A model generated the notes under the pieces. The model was given only the letters and a program-made list of their open reading frames with translations. It did not search any database and had not been told where the DNA came from. From the NCBI GenBank assembly GCA_963756745.1, contig CAVWOU010000010.1, forward strand, positions 496,001 through 560,000: DNA of 64,000 nt, written 5' to 3'. A program made the translations under genes and the position numbers. Below are positions 44,470-55,416 of the stretch, piece after piece; the stretch's first letter is position 1, and the number at the start of each line of letters is the position of its first letter. Origin of the DNA: DASPWW01 sp963756745 (lineage in GTDB: Bacteria; Actinomycetota; Thermoleophilia; Solirubrobacterales; 70-9).

Positions 44470-45822
44470 CTAGGTGACGGCGAGCGCCGGGAGCGCGTCG
44501 ACGTGACGGCGATCCGTCGCGCGCTCGAGCGCCTCGGCCGCGTCGAGCAGGAGCTCGTCTCGCCCCCACGCGGCCTGAAGCTGGAGCCCGACCGGCATCC
44601 CGGCCTCGCCGAGGCCGACCGGGAGGCTGATCGCGGGGATACCGGCGAGGTTCGCGAGACCGCCGAAGCGCGGGTTCGCGTAGTCGGCCGGGTAGGCGCC
44701 CGAGGGAAGCTCGACCGTCGGGTTGTCGAGCGGCGGCGCGACCGCCGGGACGGTCGGCCACGCGATCACGTCCACCCGCTCGAACGCCTTCGCGAGGGAG
44801 CGGCGGACGAGATTGCGAACGCGGCCGGCGCGCGCCACGGCCGCCGCCGGGACGAGCAGCCGGTACTTCATGAGCGCGCGGGCGATCAGGCTGACGTCCT
44901 CGCCCAGGGAGTTGATCTTCGAGGGGCTCATCGCCGGAAGCTCCTCGGTCTGGCCGATCAGGATCGACGCAATCAGCGCATGCTCGAGGCCCTCGACACC
45001 GACATCGCGGACCGTTCCGCCGGTGGCCTCGCGAAGCGCATCGATCGCCGCGTGGCAGGCACTCCTCACCTCGGGCTGGCAGTCGTCCCACGGCGCACCG
45101 GGGACGATCCCGATCCGCAGGCCGTCCGTGTCGCCGGCGGAGAGCTCCTCGCCGAACAGCACACGGCCGAGCAGCCGGCAGTCCGCGGCGTCGGCGCACA
45201 GCGGGCCGGAGACGATCGTGGTCGTGTCGGGGAGGTGGTGGCCCTCCATCGCCGAGCGGCCGAACGTCGGCTTGAGGCCCGTGATGCCGCAGTACGCGGC
45301 GGGATAGCGGATCGAGCCCACGCCGTCGGCCCCTACCGCACCCGCGACGAGCCGCCCGGCGACCGCCGCGCCCGAGCCGCTCGAGGAGCCGCCCGGGCAG
45401 CGCTCCGTGTCCCACGGGTTGTGTGCGGGGCCGTAGGCGGAGATGTGCCCGGTGCTCCCGGCGCCGTACTCGTGCATGTTGGCGACCCCGACGATCACCG
45501 CTCCGGCGTCGCGCAGCGCACGGTAGGGGGCGGACTCGCCGGGGTGCGTCGGCGCGAGCAGCTCGGCCGCGCCGAGGCGCTCGGCGCGCCACGGAAGCGG
45601 CCACTCGTCCTTGATCGCGACCGGGACGCCGCGGAGCGGGCCGCTGGGAGCGTCGGCGAGCATCCGCCTCGACTCGTCGGGAAACGTCGCCACGATCGCG
45701 TTCAGCGCCGGGTTGCGATCCTCGATCCGCTCGAGGGTTGCGTCGAGCAGCTCGCTGGCATCGGCGTCGCCCACGGCGATCGCCGCGGCTTGCTCCCGTA
45801 GCGGTCGGTCCAGAAGGCTCAC
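44470..45822 (-). CDS. Amidase signature family enzyme
   Basis: A 450-residue amidase with the Ser-cisSer-Lys triad region: the lysine in GVPVAIKDE, the glycine/serine-rich signature CPGGSSSGSGAAVAGR, and the nucleophile block VGSIRYPAAYCGITGLKPT. It hydrolyses an amide bond of unknown substrate. GTG 45822 overlaps the stop of the upstream 66-residue protein by four bases (GTGA), an arrangement like AtzG-AtzE or GatC-GatA, where a small helical subunit supports the amidase. Confidence 0.88.
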   Translation of the reverse strand: MSLLDRPLREQAAAIAVGDADASELLDATLERIEDRNPALNAIVATFPDESRRMLADAPSGPLRGVPVAIKDEWPLPWRAERLGAAELLAPTHPGESAPYRALRDAGAVIVGVANMHEYGAGSTGHISAYGPAHNPWDTERCPGGSSSGSGAAVAGRLVAGAVGADGVGSIRYPAAYCGITGLKPTFGRSAMEGHHLPDTTTIVSGPLCADAADCRLLGRVLFGEELSAGDTDGLRIGIVPGAPWDDCQPEVRSACHAAIDALREATGGTVRDVGVEGLEHALIASILIGQTEELPAMSPSKINSLGEDVSLIARALMKYRLLVPAAAVARAGRVRNLVRRSLAKAFERVDVIAWPTVPAVAPPLDNPTVELPSGAYPADYANPRFGGLANLAGIPAISLPVGLGEAGMPVGLQLQAAWGRDELLLDAAEALERATDRRHVDALPALAVT

Positions 45823-46019
45823 GGCCGGGGAGGTTGAGCCAGGTCGATTTCCGGCTCCGGGGCAACGTCGTCGAGGTCGGCGTCGCGCAGCGCCTCGATG
45901 TGAGGGCGATAGATCGATTCGGCCACCGCCATCACGGCGAGCTCGGTCTCGTCGGCCTCGATTCCAGCGAGCTCGAACCCGCCCGCGAGGAAGCGCTGAA
46001 CCCCGTCGTTTCCCTGCAT
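45819..46019 (-). CDS. Small GatC/AtzG-like accessory protein of the downstream amidase
   Basis: A 66-residue acidic protein with two predicted helices (VQRFLAGGFELAGIE and ELAVMAVAESIYRPHIEAL) and a Pro/Asp-rich end, DDVAPEPEIDLAQPPRP. That shape resembles GatC and AtzG (DUF4089-like) partners that wrap around amidase-signature enzymes. The four-base overlap with the amidase start supports a stoichiometric complex. The family call is by pattern and context only, not by strong residue identity. Confidence 0.55.
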   Translation of the reverse strand: MQGNDGVQRFLAGGFELAGIEADETELAVMAVAESIYRPHIEALRDADLDDVAPEPEIDLAQPPRP

Positions 46020-46101
46020 CCAGGCGAGGGTAATGGATGCGCGCCCGCGCTACCGGCCGCGATGCGCAACCATTTCCGACCGGACGTGTTCCACAGTGCT
46101 A

Positions 46102-46866
46102 GTGACGGCTCTCACAAATGACGATCGTCACGGCCGCCGAGCCCTGCGCGTTTTGGCGGCCGTCGCCGTGCTGCTCGCGCTGTGCGCAGTTTCGGTGTTC
46201 ACGGTTCCCGGGCCGGACTCCGCGAGCGCGGCGCGCGCGAAGCTGATCGGCAAGACCAAGGGCAAGGCCGCGTCCGGGTGCCCGACGCCGGAGGACGAGT
46301 GCCAGGCGGTTGGGCGTCTGACCGGGTTCCAGGCTCGGGCGACCGGCGTCAAGAATCCGTTCGTCGTGCGCAAGTCGGGCACGCTCGTCGGCTGGAGCGT
46401 CGATCTCACCAGCAGGCCGAAGCCCAGCCAGCGCAGGGCCTTCGGCAAGCTCTACAGGCACAAGCGGCTCGGTACCGCACCGACCGCTCGGATCGCGATC
46501 CTGAAGAAGCGGCGCGGCAAGAAGTACGACCTCAAAGCACAGAGCCCGCTCGTCGACCTCACCGACCACCTCGGCGAGCGGCCGATCATCACGCTGAACA
46601 ATCCCCTGAAGATCAACAAGGGCGACATCGTCGCGCTGACGATCCCGACCTGGGTCTCGTCGTTCGCGGTGGGCGTTCCCGCCAGGCAGAACGTGTGGCG
46701 GGCGAGCCGCGCCGGCAACGCGTGCGAGGTCGGAACGAGTGGGGTGCCGAAGCAGAACCTGAAGAAGAGCAAGCCCCACGAGGATGAGGGTTCGAGCAGG
46801 TCATACGGATGCGCCTACCGCGGTGCTCGTCTCCTCTACTGGGGCTACTACGTACCGGGCTCCTAG
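46102..46866 (+). CDS. Secreted protein of unknown function
   Basis: The protein has a clear signal peptide (RRALRVLAAVAVLLALCAVS, cleavage after SASA) and about 210 mature residues of mostly beta structure with a Cys pair (GCPTPEDEC) and a C-terminal pair (ACEVG, YGCAYRG). The segment GRLTGFQARATGVKNPFVV, with later RIAILKKRRGKKYDLKAQS, resembles secreted proteins frequent in Solirubrobacterales. No function can be given. GTG 46102 is the likely start; GTG 46096 is possible. Confidence 0.65.
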   Translation: MTALTNDDRHGRRALRVLAAVAVLLALCAVSVFTVPGPDSASAARAKLIGKTKGKAASGCPTPEDECQAVGRLTGFQARATGVKNPFVVRKSGTLVGWSVDLTSRPKPSQRRAFGKLYRHKRLGTAPTARIAILKKRRGKKYDLKAQSPLVDLTDHLGERPIITLNNPLKINKGDIVALTIPTWVSSFAVGVPARQNVWRASRAGNACEVGTSGVPKQNLKKSKPHEDEGSSRSYGCAYRGARLLYWGYYVPGS

Positions 46867-46891
46867 CCCCTCGCTATCGTTTCGCGCGCGG

Positions 46892-47167
46892 ATGCCTGGG
46901 GGCCAGAAATACCGGATGCGCGCACCGGCGTCGGGGCGCGAGGCCATCGTGGCGGCCGAGCCCGACGGCGTGTACGTGGATCGCGAGACCGGTGAGGAGC
47001 TCCGGCCGGTGACGCGCGCGCTCCCGCTGGAGCCCTCCGCCACCGGGCTTCTGCGGATCCCCGAGAACCTGAGGGTCTGCCCGCGATGCGACGAGCTGAT
47101 CGGCCTCGACGTCTCAGACTGTCCTTACTGCGGGCTGCGCCAGCCGGCGCTCGACGGATCCGTGTGA
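46892..47167 (+). CDS. Small zinc-ribbon protein
   Basis: A 91-residue protein ending in a treble or zinc ribbon: CPRCDELIGLDVSDCPYCGL has two CxxC pairs, which would bind one zinc. The N-terminal part has basic and acidic turns (GVYVDRETGEELRPVTRAL) and no known domain. The role is unknown. The stop overlaps the start of the downstream lipoprotein gene (GTGA), so the two are probably co-expressed. Confidence 0.65.
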   Translation: MPGGQKYRMRAPASGREAIVAAEPDGVYVDRETGEELRPVTRALPLEPSATGLLRIPENLRVCPRCDELIGLDVSDCPYCGLRQPALDGSV

Positions 47168-47526
47168 GCCGAGCACGCCTGCGCGGCGCCGCCCTGTGGG
47201 CGGTCGTGATCGTTCTGGCGCTCGGTGGCGGGGCGCTCGCCGGGTGCGGAGGCGATGACGAGGAACCCGCCGCCCAGACCACGACGACGACAACCGAGGC
47301 GCAGACGACCCAGGCCACGCAGCCGTCTGAAGACGACGACGAGGGTGACGTCAGCCCGGAGGAAGAGGATCCGACGCCTGCCGACACGGGCCCCACGGTC
47401 CCCGAGACGGGGGGCGTGGGGGTCGAAGAGCAGGACACCGAGGAGAACGACGTCCCGCCGCCCCCTGGGAGCCCCGCGGAGCAGTTCGAACAAGAGTGCG
47501 AGCAGCACCCCGAGATCTGCGATTGA
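47164..47526 (+). CDS. Small putative lipoprotein, acidic and Thr-rich
   Basis: The N-terminus RLRGAALWAVVIVLALGGG leads to the lipobox LAGC. The mature part of about 90 residues is acidic and Thr/Glu/Asp-rich, with a C-terminal EQECEQHPEICD holding a Cys pair. Its composition is like the lipoprotein at 10026-10598. GTG 47164 overlaps the zinc-ribbon stop by four bases. The function is unknown; an unstructured wall-spanning anchor is plausible. Confidence 0.6.
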   Translation: MSRARLRGAALWAVVIVLALGGGALAGCGGDDEEPAAQTTTTTTEAQTTQATQPSEDDDEGDVSPEEEDPTPADTGPTVPETGGVGVEEQDTEENDVPPPPGSPAEQFEQECEQHPEICD

Positions 47527-47536
47527 GCGTCCTGCA

Positions 47537-49120
47537 GTGACCCCCGCCGCGGCGGACGCGAGGCGGAGCGCGCGGCGGGTATTGATCTTCCACGGCTATC
47601 TGCTGCGCGGGACCGGCAGCAACGTCTACAACGCGAGCCTCGCGCAGGCGCTCGCGCGACTCGGCCACGAAGTCCACCTGATGTGCCAGGACCGCGACGC
47701 GGGAGAGCTGCCGTGGGTCGATCGAACGGGTCACTGGGAAGGGGGAGAGCTCCGGGTGAGCCCCGCCGAGCCCGAGGCCGGTCGGGTACATCCCGGCACC
47801 GTCACCGCCTACGTCCCGGACATCGGCGGGCTTCTCCCCGTGTACGTGTACGACCGCTACGAGGGGTTCGAGGTCAAGACGTTCGCCGAGCTCACCGACG
47901 ACGAGCTCGACTCCTACATCGCCGCCAACGTCGCCGCGGCGACCGACGTCGTCTCGGCGGCTGGCGGGGTCGACGCAGCGCTCGCGAACCACCTCGTGAT
48001 GGGCCCGCTGATCCTCGCCCGCGGCGGGGTGCGATTCGCGGCCACCATCCACGGCAGCGCGCTCGAGTTCACCGTGCGGCCCAATCCTCGCTTCCTTCCT
48101 CACGCCGAGGAGGGCATGAGGGCCGCGGCGGCGGTCCTCGTCGGGTCGAGGCACACGGCGGAGAGCCTGTGGGCGACGCTGGAGCGGCTCGATCTGCCGG
48201 CGAAGACGCGCCTCGGGCCGCCCGGGGTGGACACGCGGCTGTTCGCCCCCGCATCGACGGCCGACGCGGTCGCCGCGGTGCGCGCCCTGGCCGCGGAGAT
48301 CTCGTCTCGGGCCGGGGCGGGGGAGTGGGGCGAGGACGCTTCGGTGGCCTCCCCGGCTCTGGAGAGCTGGGCCGCTGCGGATGGCCCCCGGGCGATCTTC
48401 GTCGGAAAGCTGATCGGCTCCAAGGGACTCGACCTGCTGCTCGCGGCGTGGCCGCTCGTCGTCCGGGCGAACCCGGGCGCGCGGCTGCTCGTGATCGCGT
48501 TCGGCCAGGGACGCGAGGTGATCGAGGACTTGCTCGCGGCGCTCCACGCCGGCGACGTGGACGCCGCGCGGAAGGTCGCCGCTAAAGGCATGGTCACGGC
48601 GGAGGCCGAGCCGATCCCGCTGCGGATCCTCGACTCGTTCCTCGCCGCGGCCCCGGAGGGCTACTCCGAGTGGGCCCGCGACGCGGCCGGCAGCGTAGCG
48701 CTCGCGGGCCGTCTCGAGCACGACGACGTGGCGCGTGTGATGCCAGCCGCCGACGCGCTCGTCTTCCCCAGCACCTTCCCCGAGGCCTTCGGGATGGTCG
48801 CCGCTGAGGCGGCGGCGTGCGGGGTGCTCCCGATCGGCGCCGACCACTCCGGGATCCGCGAGGTCGCCCTGCAGCTCGCCACCGTGCTTCCGGCCGAGCA
48901 GCGCGATCTGCTCTCGTTCCCGGTCGGCGAGGGCTCGGTCGAGGCGATCGCCGAGAGGCTCAACGGCTGGCTCGCTCTCGACGCCGCCGCACGGGCCCGA
49001 GCCCGGGAGGCGCTCGCCGCCAGAGTCCACGAGCTGTGGAGCTGGGAGAGCGTCGCCCGGGGCGTCCTGGCTGCGTCGGAGGGGCGCCTGGAGGAGCTGA
49101 CGCCCCTGCCTAGACCCTGA
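47537..49120 (+). CDS. Glycosyltransferase family 4-like (GT-B) protein
   Basis: A 527-residue GT-B glycosyltransferase. The N-terminal domain starts VLIFHGYLLRGTGSNVYNAS with a glycine-rich acceptor loop. The C-terminal domain has IFVGKLIGSKGLDLLLAAWP (the GxxxxxKG donor motif), later ALVFPSTFPEAFGMVAAEA with the catalytic EX7E-like pair, as in GT4 enzymes. It transfers sugar from a nucleotide donor to an unknown acceptor. GTG 47537 is the first start after the lipoprotein gene. It lies 51 bases before the oxidase genes but seems unrelated to them. Confidence 0.85.
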   Translation: MTPAAADARRSARRVLIFHGYLLRGTGSNVYNASLAQALARLGHEVHLMCQDRDAGELPWVDRTGHWEGGELRVSPAEPEAGRVHPGTVTAYVPDIGGLLPVYVYDRYEGFEVKTFAELTDDELDSYIAANVAAATDVVSAAGGVDAALANHLVMGPLILARGGVRFAATIHGSALEFTVRPNPRFLPHAEEGMRAAAAVLVGSRHTAESLWATLERLDLPAKTRLGPPGVDTRLFAPASTADAVAAVRALAAEISSRAGAGEWGEDASVASPALESWAAADGPRAIFVGKLIGSKGLDLLLAAWPLVVRANPGARLLVIAFGQGREVIEDLLAALHAGDVDAARKVAAKGMVTAEAEPIPLRILDSFLAAAPEGYSEWARDAAGSVALAGRLEHDDVARVMPAADALVFPSTFPEAFGMVAAEAAACGVLPIGADHSGIREVALQLATVLPAEQRDLLSFPVGEGSVEAIAERLNGWLALDAAARARAREALAARVHELWSWESVARGVLAASEGRLEELTPLPRP

Positions 49121-49171
49121 CCCGATCGGACCCAACCCGACCGGTCCAGGGCCATAGAATCCGCACGCCGC

Positions 49172-50212
49172 ATGACCCGCGCCACCCTTTTCAGGCTCGT
49201 CGTCGCGATGCTCGTGCTCACCGCGGTGATCTCCGTGGGGATGCTCCAGATCGACTGGAACGGCGTCGCGGGCTCGACCGAGGCCGACGACATCGACCTC
49301 CTGACCGACGTGATGATCGTCCTGTCGGCGTTCGTGTACTCGATCGTGCTCGTGATGCTCGGCTACAGCATCTGGCGCTACAGGGCGAAGCCGGGCGACG
49401 AGTCCGACGGCGAGCCGATCCACGGCAACACCAGGCTCGAGATCGCGTGGACCGTGATCCCGACCGTGATCGTCTTGTTCGGCGCCGGATACAGCTGGTT
49501 CATCCTCGACGAGATCGAGGCCCGCGACGCCGACCGCCTCCAGGTCGACGTCACGGCCCAGCAGTTCGCATGGAGGTTCGAGTACCCGGAGGAGGGGGTG
49601 ACCTCGACGGAGCTCCACGTCCCCGTCGACCGGCAGGCCGAGTTCAACCTCAAGGCGATCGACGTGATCCACGCGTTCTGGGTGCCCGAGTGGCGGGTGA
49701 AGAAGGACGCGGTTCCGGGGCAGCCGACGAGCGTCGTCGCCACCCCCGACCGCGAAGGCGATTACGAGATCGTGTGCACGGAGCTGTGCGGCGTCGGGCA
49801 CTCGACGATGCGGGCTCCGGTGGTCGTCGAGTCCGAGGAGGACTTCGATCAGTGGGTCTCGGACCAGGGTGGGGGGGCAGCCGGTGCGGCGGCGCCCGGC
49901 GGCGGCGGGGGGGCGGGCGCGTTGGCCGCCGAGGGCCGGCAGATCTTCGACGACCAGGGCTGCAGCGGCTGCCACACGTTCGCGGCGGCGGGCGCGACGC
50001 AGACGATCGGACCGGACCTGGACGAGGTCCTCCCGGACCGATCCCCGCAGGAGATCGAGCAGTCGATCGTCGATCCCGACTCCGAGCTCTCGCCCGGCTT
50101 CAACAGCGGGATCATGCCCGACAACTTCGGCGACTCGTTGAGCCCGGACGAGCTCGACACCCTCGTCCAGTACCTGTCCCAGAACGCGGGCCAGGGCGGT
50201 GGCGGGCAATAA
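49172..50212 (+). CDS. ctaC: Cytochrome c oxidase subunit II fused to cytochrome c (caa3-type)
   Basis: Subunit II takes electrons from cytochrome c. Two N-terminal membrane helices precede the CuA domain, which shows VIHAFWVPEW and the ligand set CTELCGVGHSTM. A Gly/Ala-rich linker leads to a cytochrome c domain with CSGCH and the axial Met in GIMPDNF. A covalently attached cytochrome c defines the caa3 type. The protein has 346 residues. It leads the ctaC-ctaD-USP-ctaE group. Its heme domain shares a long block (EQSIVDPD) with the separate diheme cytochrome at 59.4 kb. Confidence 0.95.
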   Translation: MTRATLFRLVVAMLVLTAVISVGMLQIDWNGVAGSTEADDIDLLTDVMIVLSAFVYSIVLVMLGYSIWRYRAKPGDESDGEPIHGNTRLEIAWTVIPTVIVLFGAGYSWFILDEIEARDADRLQVDVTAQQFAWRFEYPEEGVTSTELHVPVDRQAEFNLKAIDVIHAFWVPEWRVKKDAVPGQPTSVVATPDREGDYEIVCTELCGVGHSTMRAPVVVESEEDFDQWVSDQGGGAAGAAAPGGGGGAGALAAEGRQIFDDQGCSGCHTFAAAGATQTIGPDLDEVLPDRSPQEIEQSIVDPDSELSPGFNSGIMPDNFGDSLSPDELDTLVQYLSQNAGQGGGGQ

Positions 50213-50225
50213 GATCGGGGAGCTG

Positions 50226-52132
<1,907 letters not shown>

Positions 52133-52136
<4 letters not shown>

Positions 52137-53011
52137 CCGCGGACAACGGCAAGACAGTTCTCGCGTTCCTCGTCGAGGTGGCCGGCGGGCGCGGGCTGCT
52201 CGAGGCGCTTCGCGAGCGGACCGCCGACGGCGCGACGGCGGTCGCGATCGCGGCGCCCCAGAACCAGCCGGCGGCGGGTCAGATCGTGGACCAGGACGAG
52301 ATCCGCGAAGCGGCGCAGAGCCGCGTCGAGGTCACCCAGGCGGTGCTCGCCGAGTTCGGGATCGACGCCGTCGGCGTGGTAATGGATCCCGACCCGCCGC
52401 TCGCACTCGACGACGCGGTGCGGGCGTTCTCCCCGAGCGAGATCCTGATCTCGTGCCTGGCCGGGACGCGGTTCGGGCTCCTGCGCCGCGACCTCGTCGA
52501 GTGGGCGCGCAGCCGCTACGAGGCGCCGGTCATCCACATCCCGGTCCGGATCGAGGACGACGCCGTCCGCTGGGACGTCACCCACACCCTGGTGGTGGCG
52601 ACGCAGACGGTGGACAGTCCCGACCTGCTCGAGCGGCTCAAGGGCCGGGCGGCCGAGCGGCCGCACCGCTACACGATCATCTCGCCGCGCTCCGGTCAGA
52701 TCTCCCGCGCCGAAGTGTGCGAGAAGCTCGCCCGGACGCTCGCCGAGTTGTACAAGGCCGACATCGACGCAACCGGCCAGCCGATGAGCCCGGAGCCCGT
52801 GGCGGCAGTTCGAAATGCGATCGAGCACTACCGGATCGACGAGATCCTGATCTCGACCTTCGCCGGGCAGAGCTCGAAGTGGCTCGAGGAGGGCCTGATC
52901 GAGAAGGTGAAGGAGATGGCGCCCGACAAGCCTGTGGAGCACGTGGAATCGGGGCGAGGCGTCGCGGGTGCGCCCACGCCTGCGGCTGCCGCACCCGTCG
53001 AGGGGAGCTAG
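52133..53011 (+). CDS. Double UspA-like (universal stress protein fold) protein in the oxidase cluster
   Basis: A 292-residue soluble protein whose two halves share the motif pair EILISCLAGTRFGLLRRDLV and EILISTFAGQSSKWLEEGLI, each followed by a strand that would close an alpha/beta sandwich. The pattern (strand, short GxSxW-type loop, helix) resembles the nucleotide-binding end of UspA domains, GxxGxSxx, but is not a perfect match. It lies between ctaD and ctaE with overlapping starts, so it is co-translated with the oxidase. The role is unknown; sensing or assembly is possible. Confidence 0.6.
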
Positions 53012-53013
53012 GG

Positions 53014-53625
53014 GTGGAGAGCGCCTCCGTCGCCGCCGAGCACCATCACGGACCGCCCGAGGCTCACCAGAGCTCGCGGATCGACCGCCAGACGCTCGGG
53101 ATCCTGCTGTTCATCGTCTCGGAGGTGATGCTGTTCGGCGCCTTCTTCGCCTCCTACTTCTTCCTCCGCGTCGTCGCCAACGATGGTCCGTGGCCGCCGG
53201 ACGGGTTCGAGCTCCCGGTCGCCGTCGCCGGGGTCAACACCGCGATCCTCGTCAGCTCGAGCCTCACCGTCCACTGGGCGCTCGAGTCGGTGCGCCGCAA
53301 CCAACGCCGCGGCCTGATCCTGGGGCTCGCGGCCACGTGGCTGCTCGGGTTCACGTTCCTGTTCATCCAGATCAACGAGTACGTGCACATCGGGTTCAGC
53401 GCGCGCGACAGCTCGTTCGGATCGATCTTCTACGGCCTCACCGGCCTGCACGGCGCGCACGTGTTCGTCGGCCTGTTGCTGCTCACCTTCGCCAACATCC
53501 GCGCGTGGCGCGGCCACTTCGGCCCCAAGACGAAGGACCACCTCGGCGTCGAGGTGCCCGGGATCTACTGGCACTTCGTCGACGCAATGTGGATCGTCGT
53601 GTTCACGACGGTCTACATCCTCTAA
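53014..53625 (+). CDS. ctaE: Cytochrome c oxidase subunit III
   Basis: Subunit III is a membrane protein that stabilises subunit I. The 203-residue form has five helices, as in caa3 and bo3 oxidases. The sequence shows LGILLFIVSEVMLFGAFFAS, QINEYVHIGF, TGLHGAHVFVGLLLL and the C-terminal YWHFVDAMWIVVFTTVYI. GTG 53014 gives the natural N-terminus. It is the last gene of the caa3 group, followed by a minus-strand terminator and a damaged gene pair. Confidence 0.93.
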   Translation: MESASVAAEHHHGPPEAHQSSRIDRQTLGILLFIVSEVMLFGAFFASYFFLRVVANDGPWPPDGFELPVAVAGVNTAILVSSSLTVHWALESVRRNQRRGLILGLAATWLLGFTFLFIQINEYVHIGFSARDSSFGSIFYGLTGLHGAHVFVGLLLLTFANIRAWRGHFGPKTKDHLGVEVPGIYWHFVDAMWIVVFTTVYIL

Positions 53626-53646
53626 AAACCGCTTGCTAGAGCGGTT
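53621..53646 (-). terminator. Intrinsic terminator for the minus-strand HTTM gene pair
   Basis: On the minus strand AACCGCT pairs with AGCGGTT (53640-53646 with 53627-53633), and the stem is followed by TTTTTAGA. It overlaps the ctaE stop codon on the plus strand, so the convergent operons end almost on top of each other. The stem is short (7 bp) but has a good T-tract. Confidence 0.55.
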
Positions 53647-53689
53647 CGGGATTCCGGTTCGCCATTCGTTCGCCAATCCGTTCGCCAGT

Positions 53690-54798
53690 CGGACACAGTT
53701 CTTGCACGGAGGCGGAGTCCCCGCGACGGAGCGACGCGGTCCCGCCCGAACCACGCCGTCAGCGGCAGGCGGCTGGACGCCAACGCGACGGCCGGCGCGC
53801 CGAGGAGCCTGGTGCCGTCCCGGTCCACCACTTCAAGCCGGAGAACCGGGCGCAGCCTGCTCGACGCGGAATCGGGCGAGCCAGTCGAGCGCCGCGGACC
53901 ACCGCGCCCAATCGCCGGTGGCGGCCAGCGGTCGGGTCGATGCGGATCACCCGATCCCGGGTGGACGGCACCGCCCACACCACCAGCACGGCGATGCCCA
54001 GGAACGAGAAAACCTGTACCGCTGCCGACAGCTCGATGCGCGACGTGAAAGGCGACGGCAACCCACACGGCCAGCATAGCGGCTGCCGCGCCACCACAGC
54101 CCCACCGGCGATGAACAGCTCGGTGAGCACGATCACCTTGGCCGCTCCGGTGTGGAAGCTCCGGTCGGTCAGGACCGACAGCGCCCAGTCCGGCAGGGGC
54201 CACGCCTCCAGGTCGTCCCGGGCTCGCTACGACGCGCTGCCAGGTAACCGTGCCGCCGAACCAGTCTGGATCGAGGAGCTTGCTCAAGCCGGACGCGCCG
54301 TAGATCGCGGCGCACTCGAACCGGAGCAGCCACAACGGCCAGCCCGGCGCCGAGAGCTCCAGTGCCGGTCGGCCCCGACGGTGGCGGAGCCACGCGTCCA
54401 GCGGACAGTTCCCGTCCGCACGGCGCCACCGCCAACAGCCCGAGAACGATCACCAGATAGGCCCGGTTGTTGTGGAAGTGCGTGGTCGACAGGAACAGGT
54501 TGTAGGTGACGATCACGAACGTGGTCGCCGTCGCCAGGCGAGTGAGCAAGCCGAGAGACATGGCGACGGCGGCAGCCGCCCCAAACCAGAGCAACCCGAC
54601 GTAGACCGCGTCGGGCACCTCCGGATACCAGGCGGCGTAGGGCTCGTAGAAGGCGTCCCGGTAGATGTGCCCATCCCGACTGTCGGAGAGAAACGGCTCC
54701 AGATGGAGGAGCACGATCGGGCCGGCCAGCACCCTCAGCAGGGCGAGGGCCCGCATGCTGACCGCACGGCCGAGGAGGTCGTCGAAGGCGGCGGTCAC
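53690..54798 (-). pseudogene. HTTM-domain (vitamin-K-carboxylase-like) membrane protein, many frameshifts
   Basis: The first frame reads from GTG 54798: RALALLRVLAGPIVLLHLEP, then LLTRLATATTFVIVTYNLFL and TTHFHNNRAYLVIVLGLLAV, as in HTTM/gamma-carboxylase-homology membrane proteins. It moves to another frame near 54400 (LWLLRFECAAIYGASGLSKL, LDPDWFGGTVTWQ), to a third near 54220 (WALSVLTDRSFHTGAAKVIV), and shifts further near 54100, 54030 and 53930. The pieces remain recognisable and ordered. The shift density is far above that of the intact genes around it. HTTM proteins are membrane enzymes or enzyme relatives of uncertain substrate. The end is approximate. Confidence 0.6.
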
Positions 54799-54835
54799 AC
54801 CGCGGACATCGACGGCGTGCCAAGCCCGGTCCCGT

Positions 54836-55277
54836 TTACTCCGCGCGCCCGCGTACACGGCTCCGGAGGACCCCGACCTGGGGTGGATCGGCGTTGTGCC
54901 AGGAGGTCACCGTGGCCTCCAGGTACCGGGTCTCACGGTCGCGCGGAGTGTTGCTTGCCGACCCAGTCGAGCGCAGACGTCGAGAAACGCCAGCTGGTTG
55001 TCGAGCCCGGCGCTCGCATGGTGGCGGATCGAGGGGTAGCTGAGCCCCAGGTTCGGCACCAGCTCGTCCCAGCGGTACCCCGACCACGGACGCTCTATCG
55101 GGGACGCGTCGACCGTCGACCGTGACACGGACGACATCGGCGCGCCAGGTGCTCGACTCCGGGAACATCTGGAACGCGAACTCCTTGTGGTCGGACCAGA
55201 TAGCCACGCGCCACCAACCCGAGTTGCAAGAGCACGACCGCGACGACCACCACGCGCCGCCCGACGACTCTGGCCAC
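54836..55277 (-). pseudogene. Partner protein upstream of the HTTM gene, many frameshifts
   Basis: Pieces in three frames join into one small protein. An N-terminal membrane segment RRVVVVAVVLLQLGLVARGY is followed by WSDHKEFAFQMFPESSTWRA, then IERPWSGYRWDELVPNLGLS and SAGLDNQLAFLDVCA, and the end TRYLEATVTSWHNADPPQ to TAA at 54836. Shifts lie near 55200, 55100, 54978 and 54940. I do not recognise a named family; small membrane-anchored partners of this kind occur next to HTTM genes in actinobacteria. It starts at GTG 55277 and lies 37 bases before the HTTM start. The 139 bases upstream to 55416 hold no gene. Confidence 0.5.
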
Positions 55278-55416
55278 TCGACTTCACGCGGTTACGATGA
55301 CACCGCCGCCGCTCGCCGATTGCACCGGTATGCATTGCGGTCGTGTAGCGCGCTTACTCGGGTCCCCCCAGTTTCAAGGTCGGTCGGTCGATCTCGCGCA
55401 GCCCGTCGGAAGCGGC

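Noticed and set aside
53650..53690. Three short repeats of GTTCGCCA as a possible CRISPR or attachment site
   Set aside because: The units are 8-9 bases with 2-3 base spacing and no array or integrase is present; it is a small tandem repeat at the end of the HTTM remnant.
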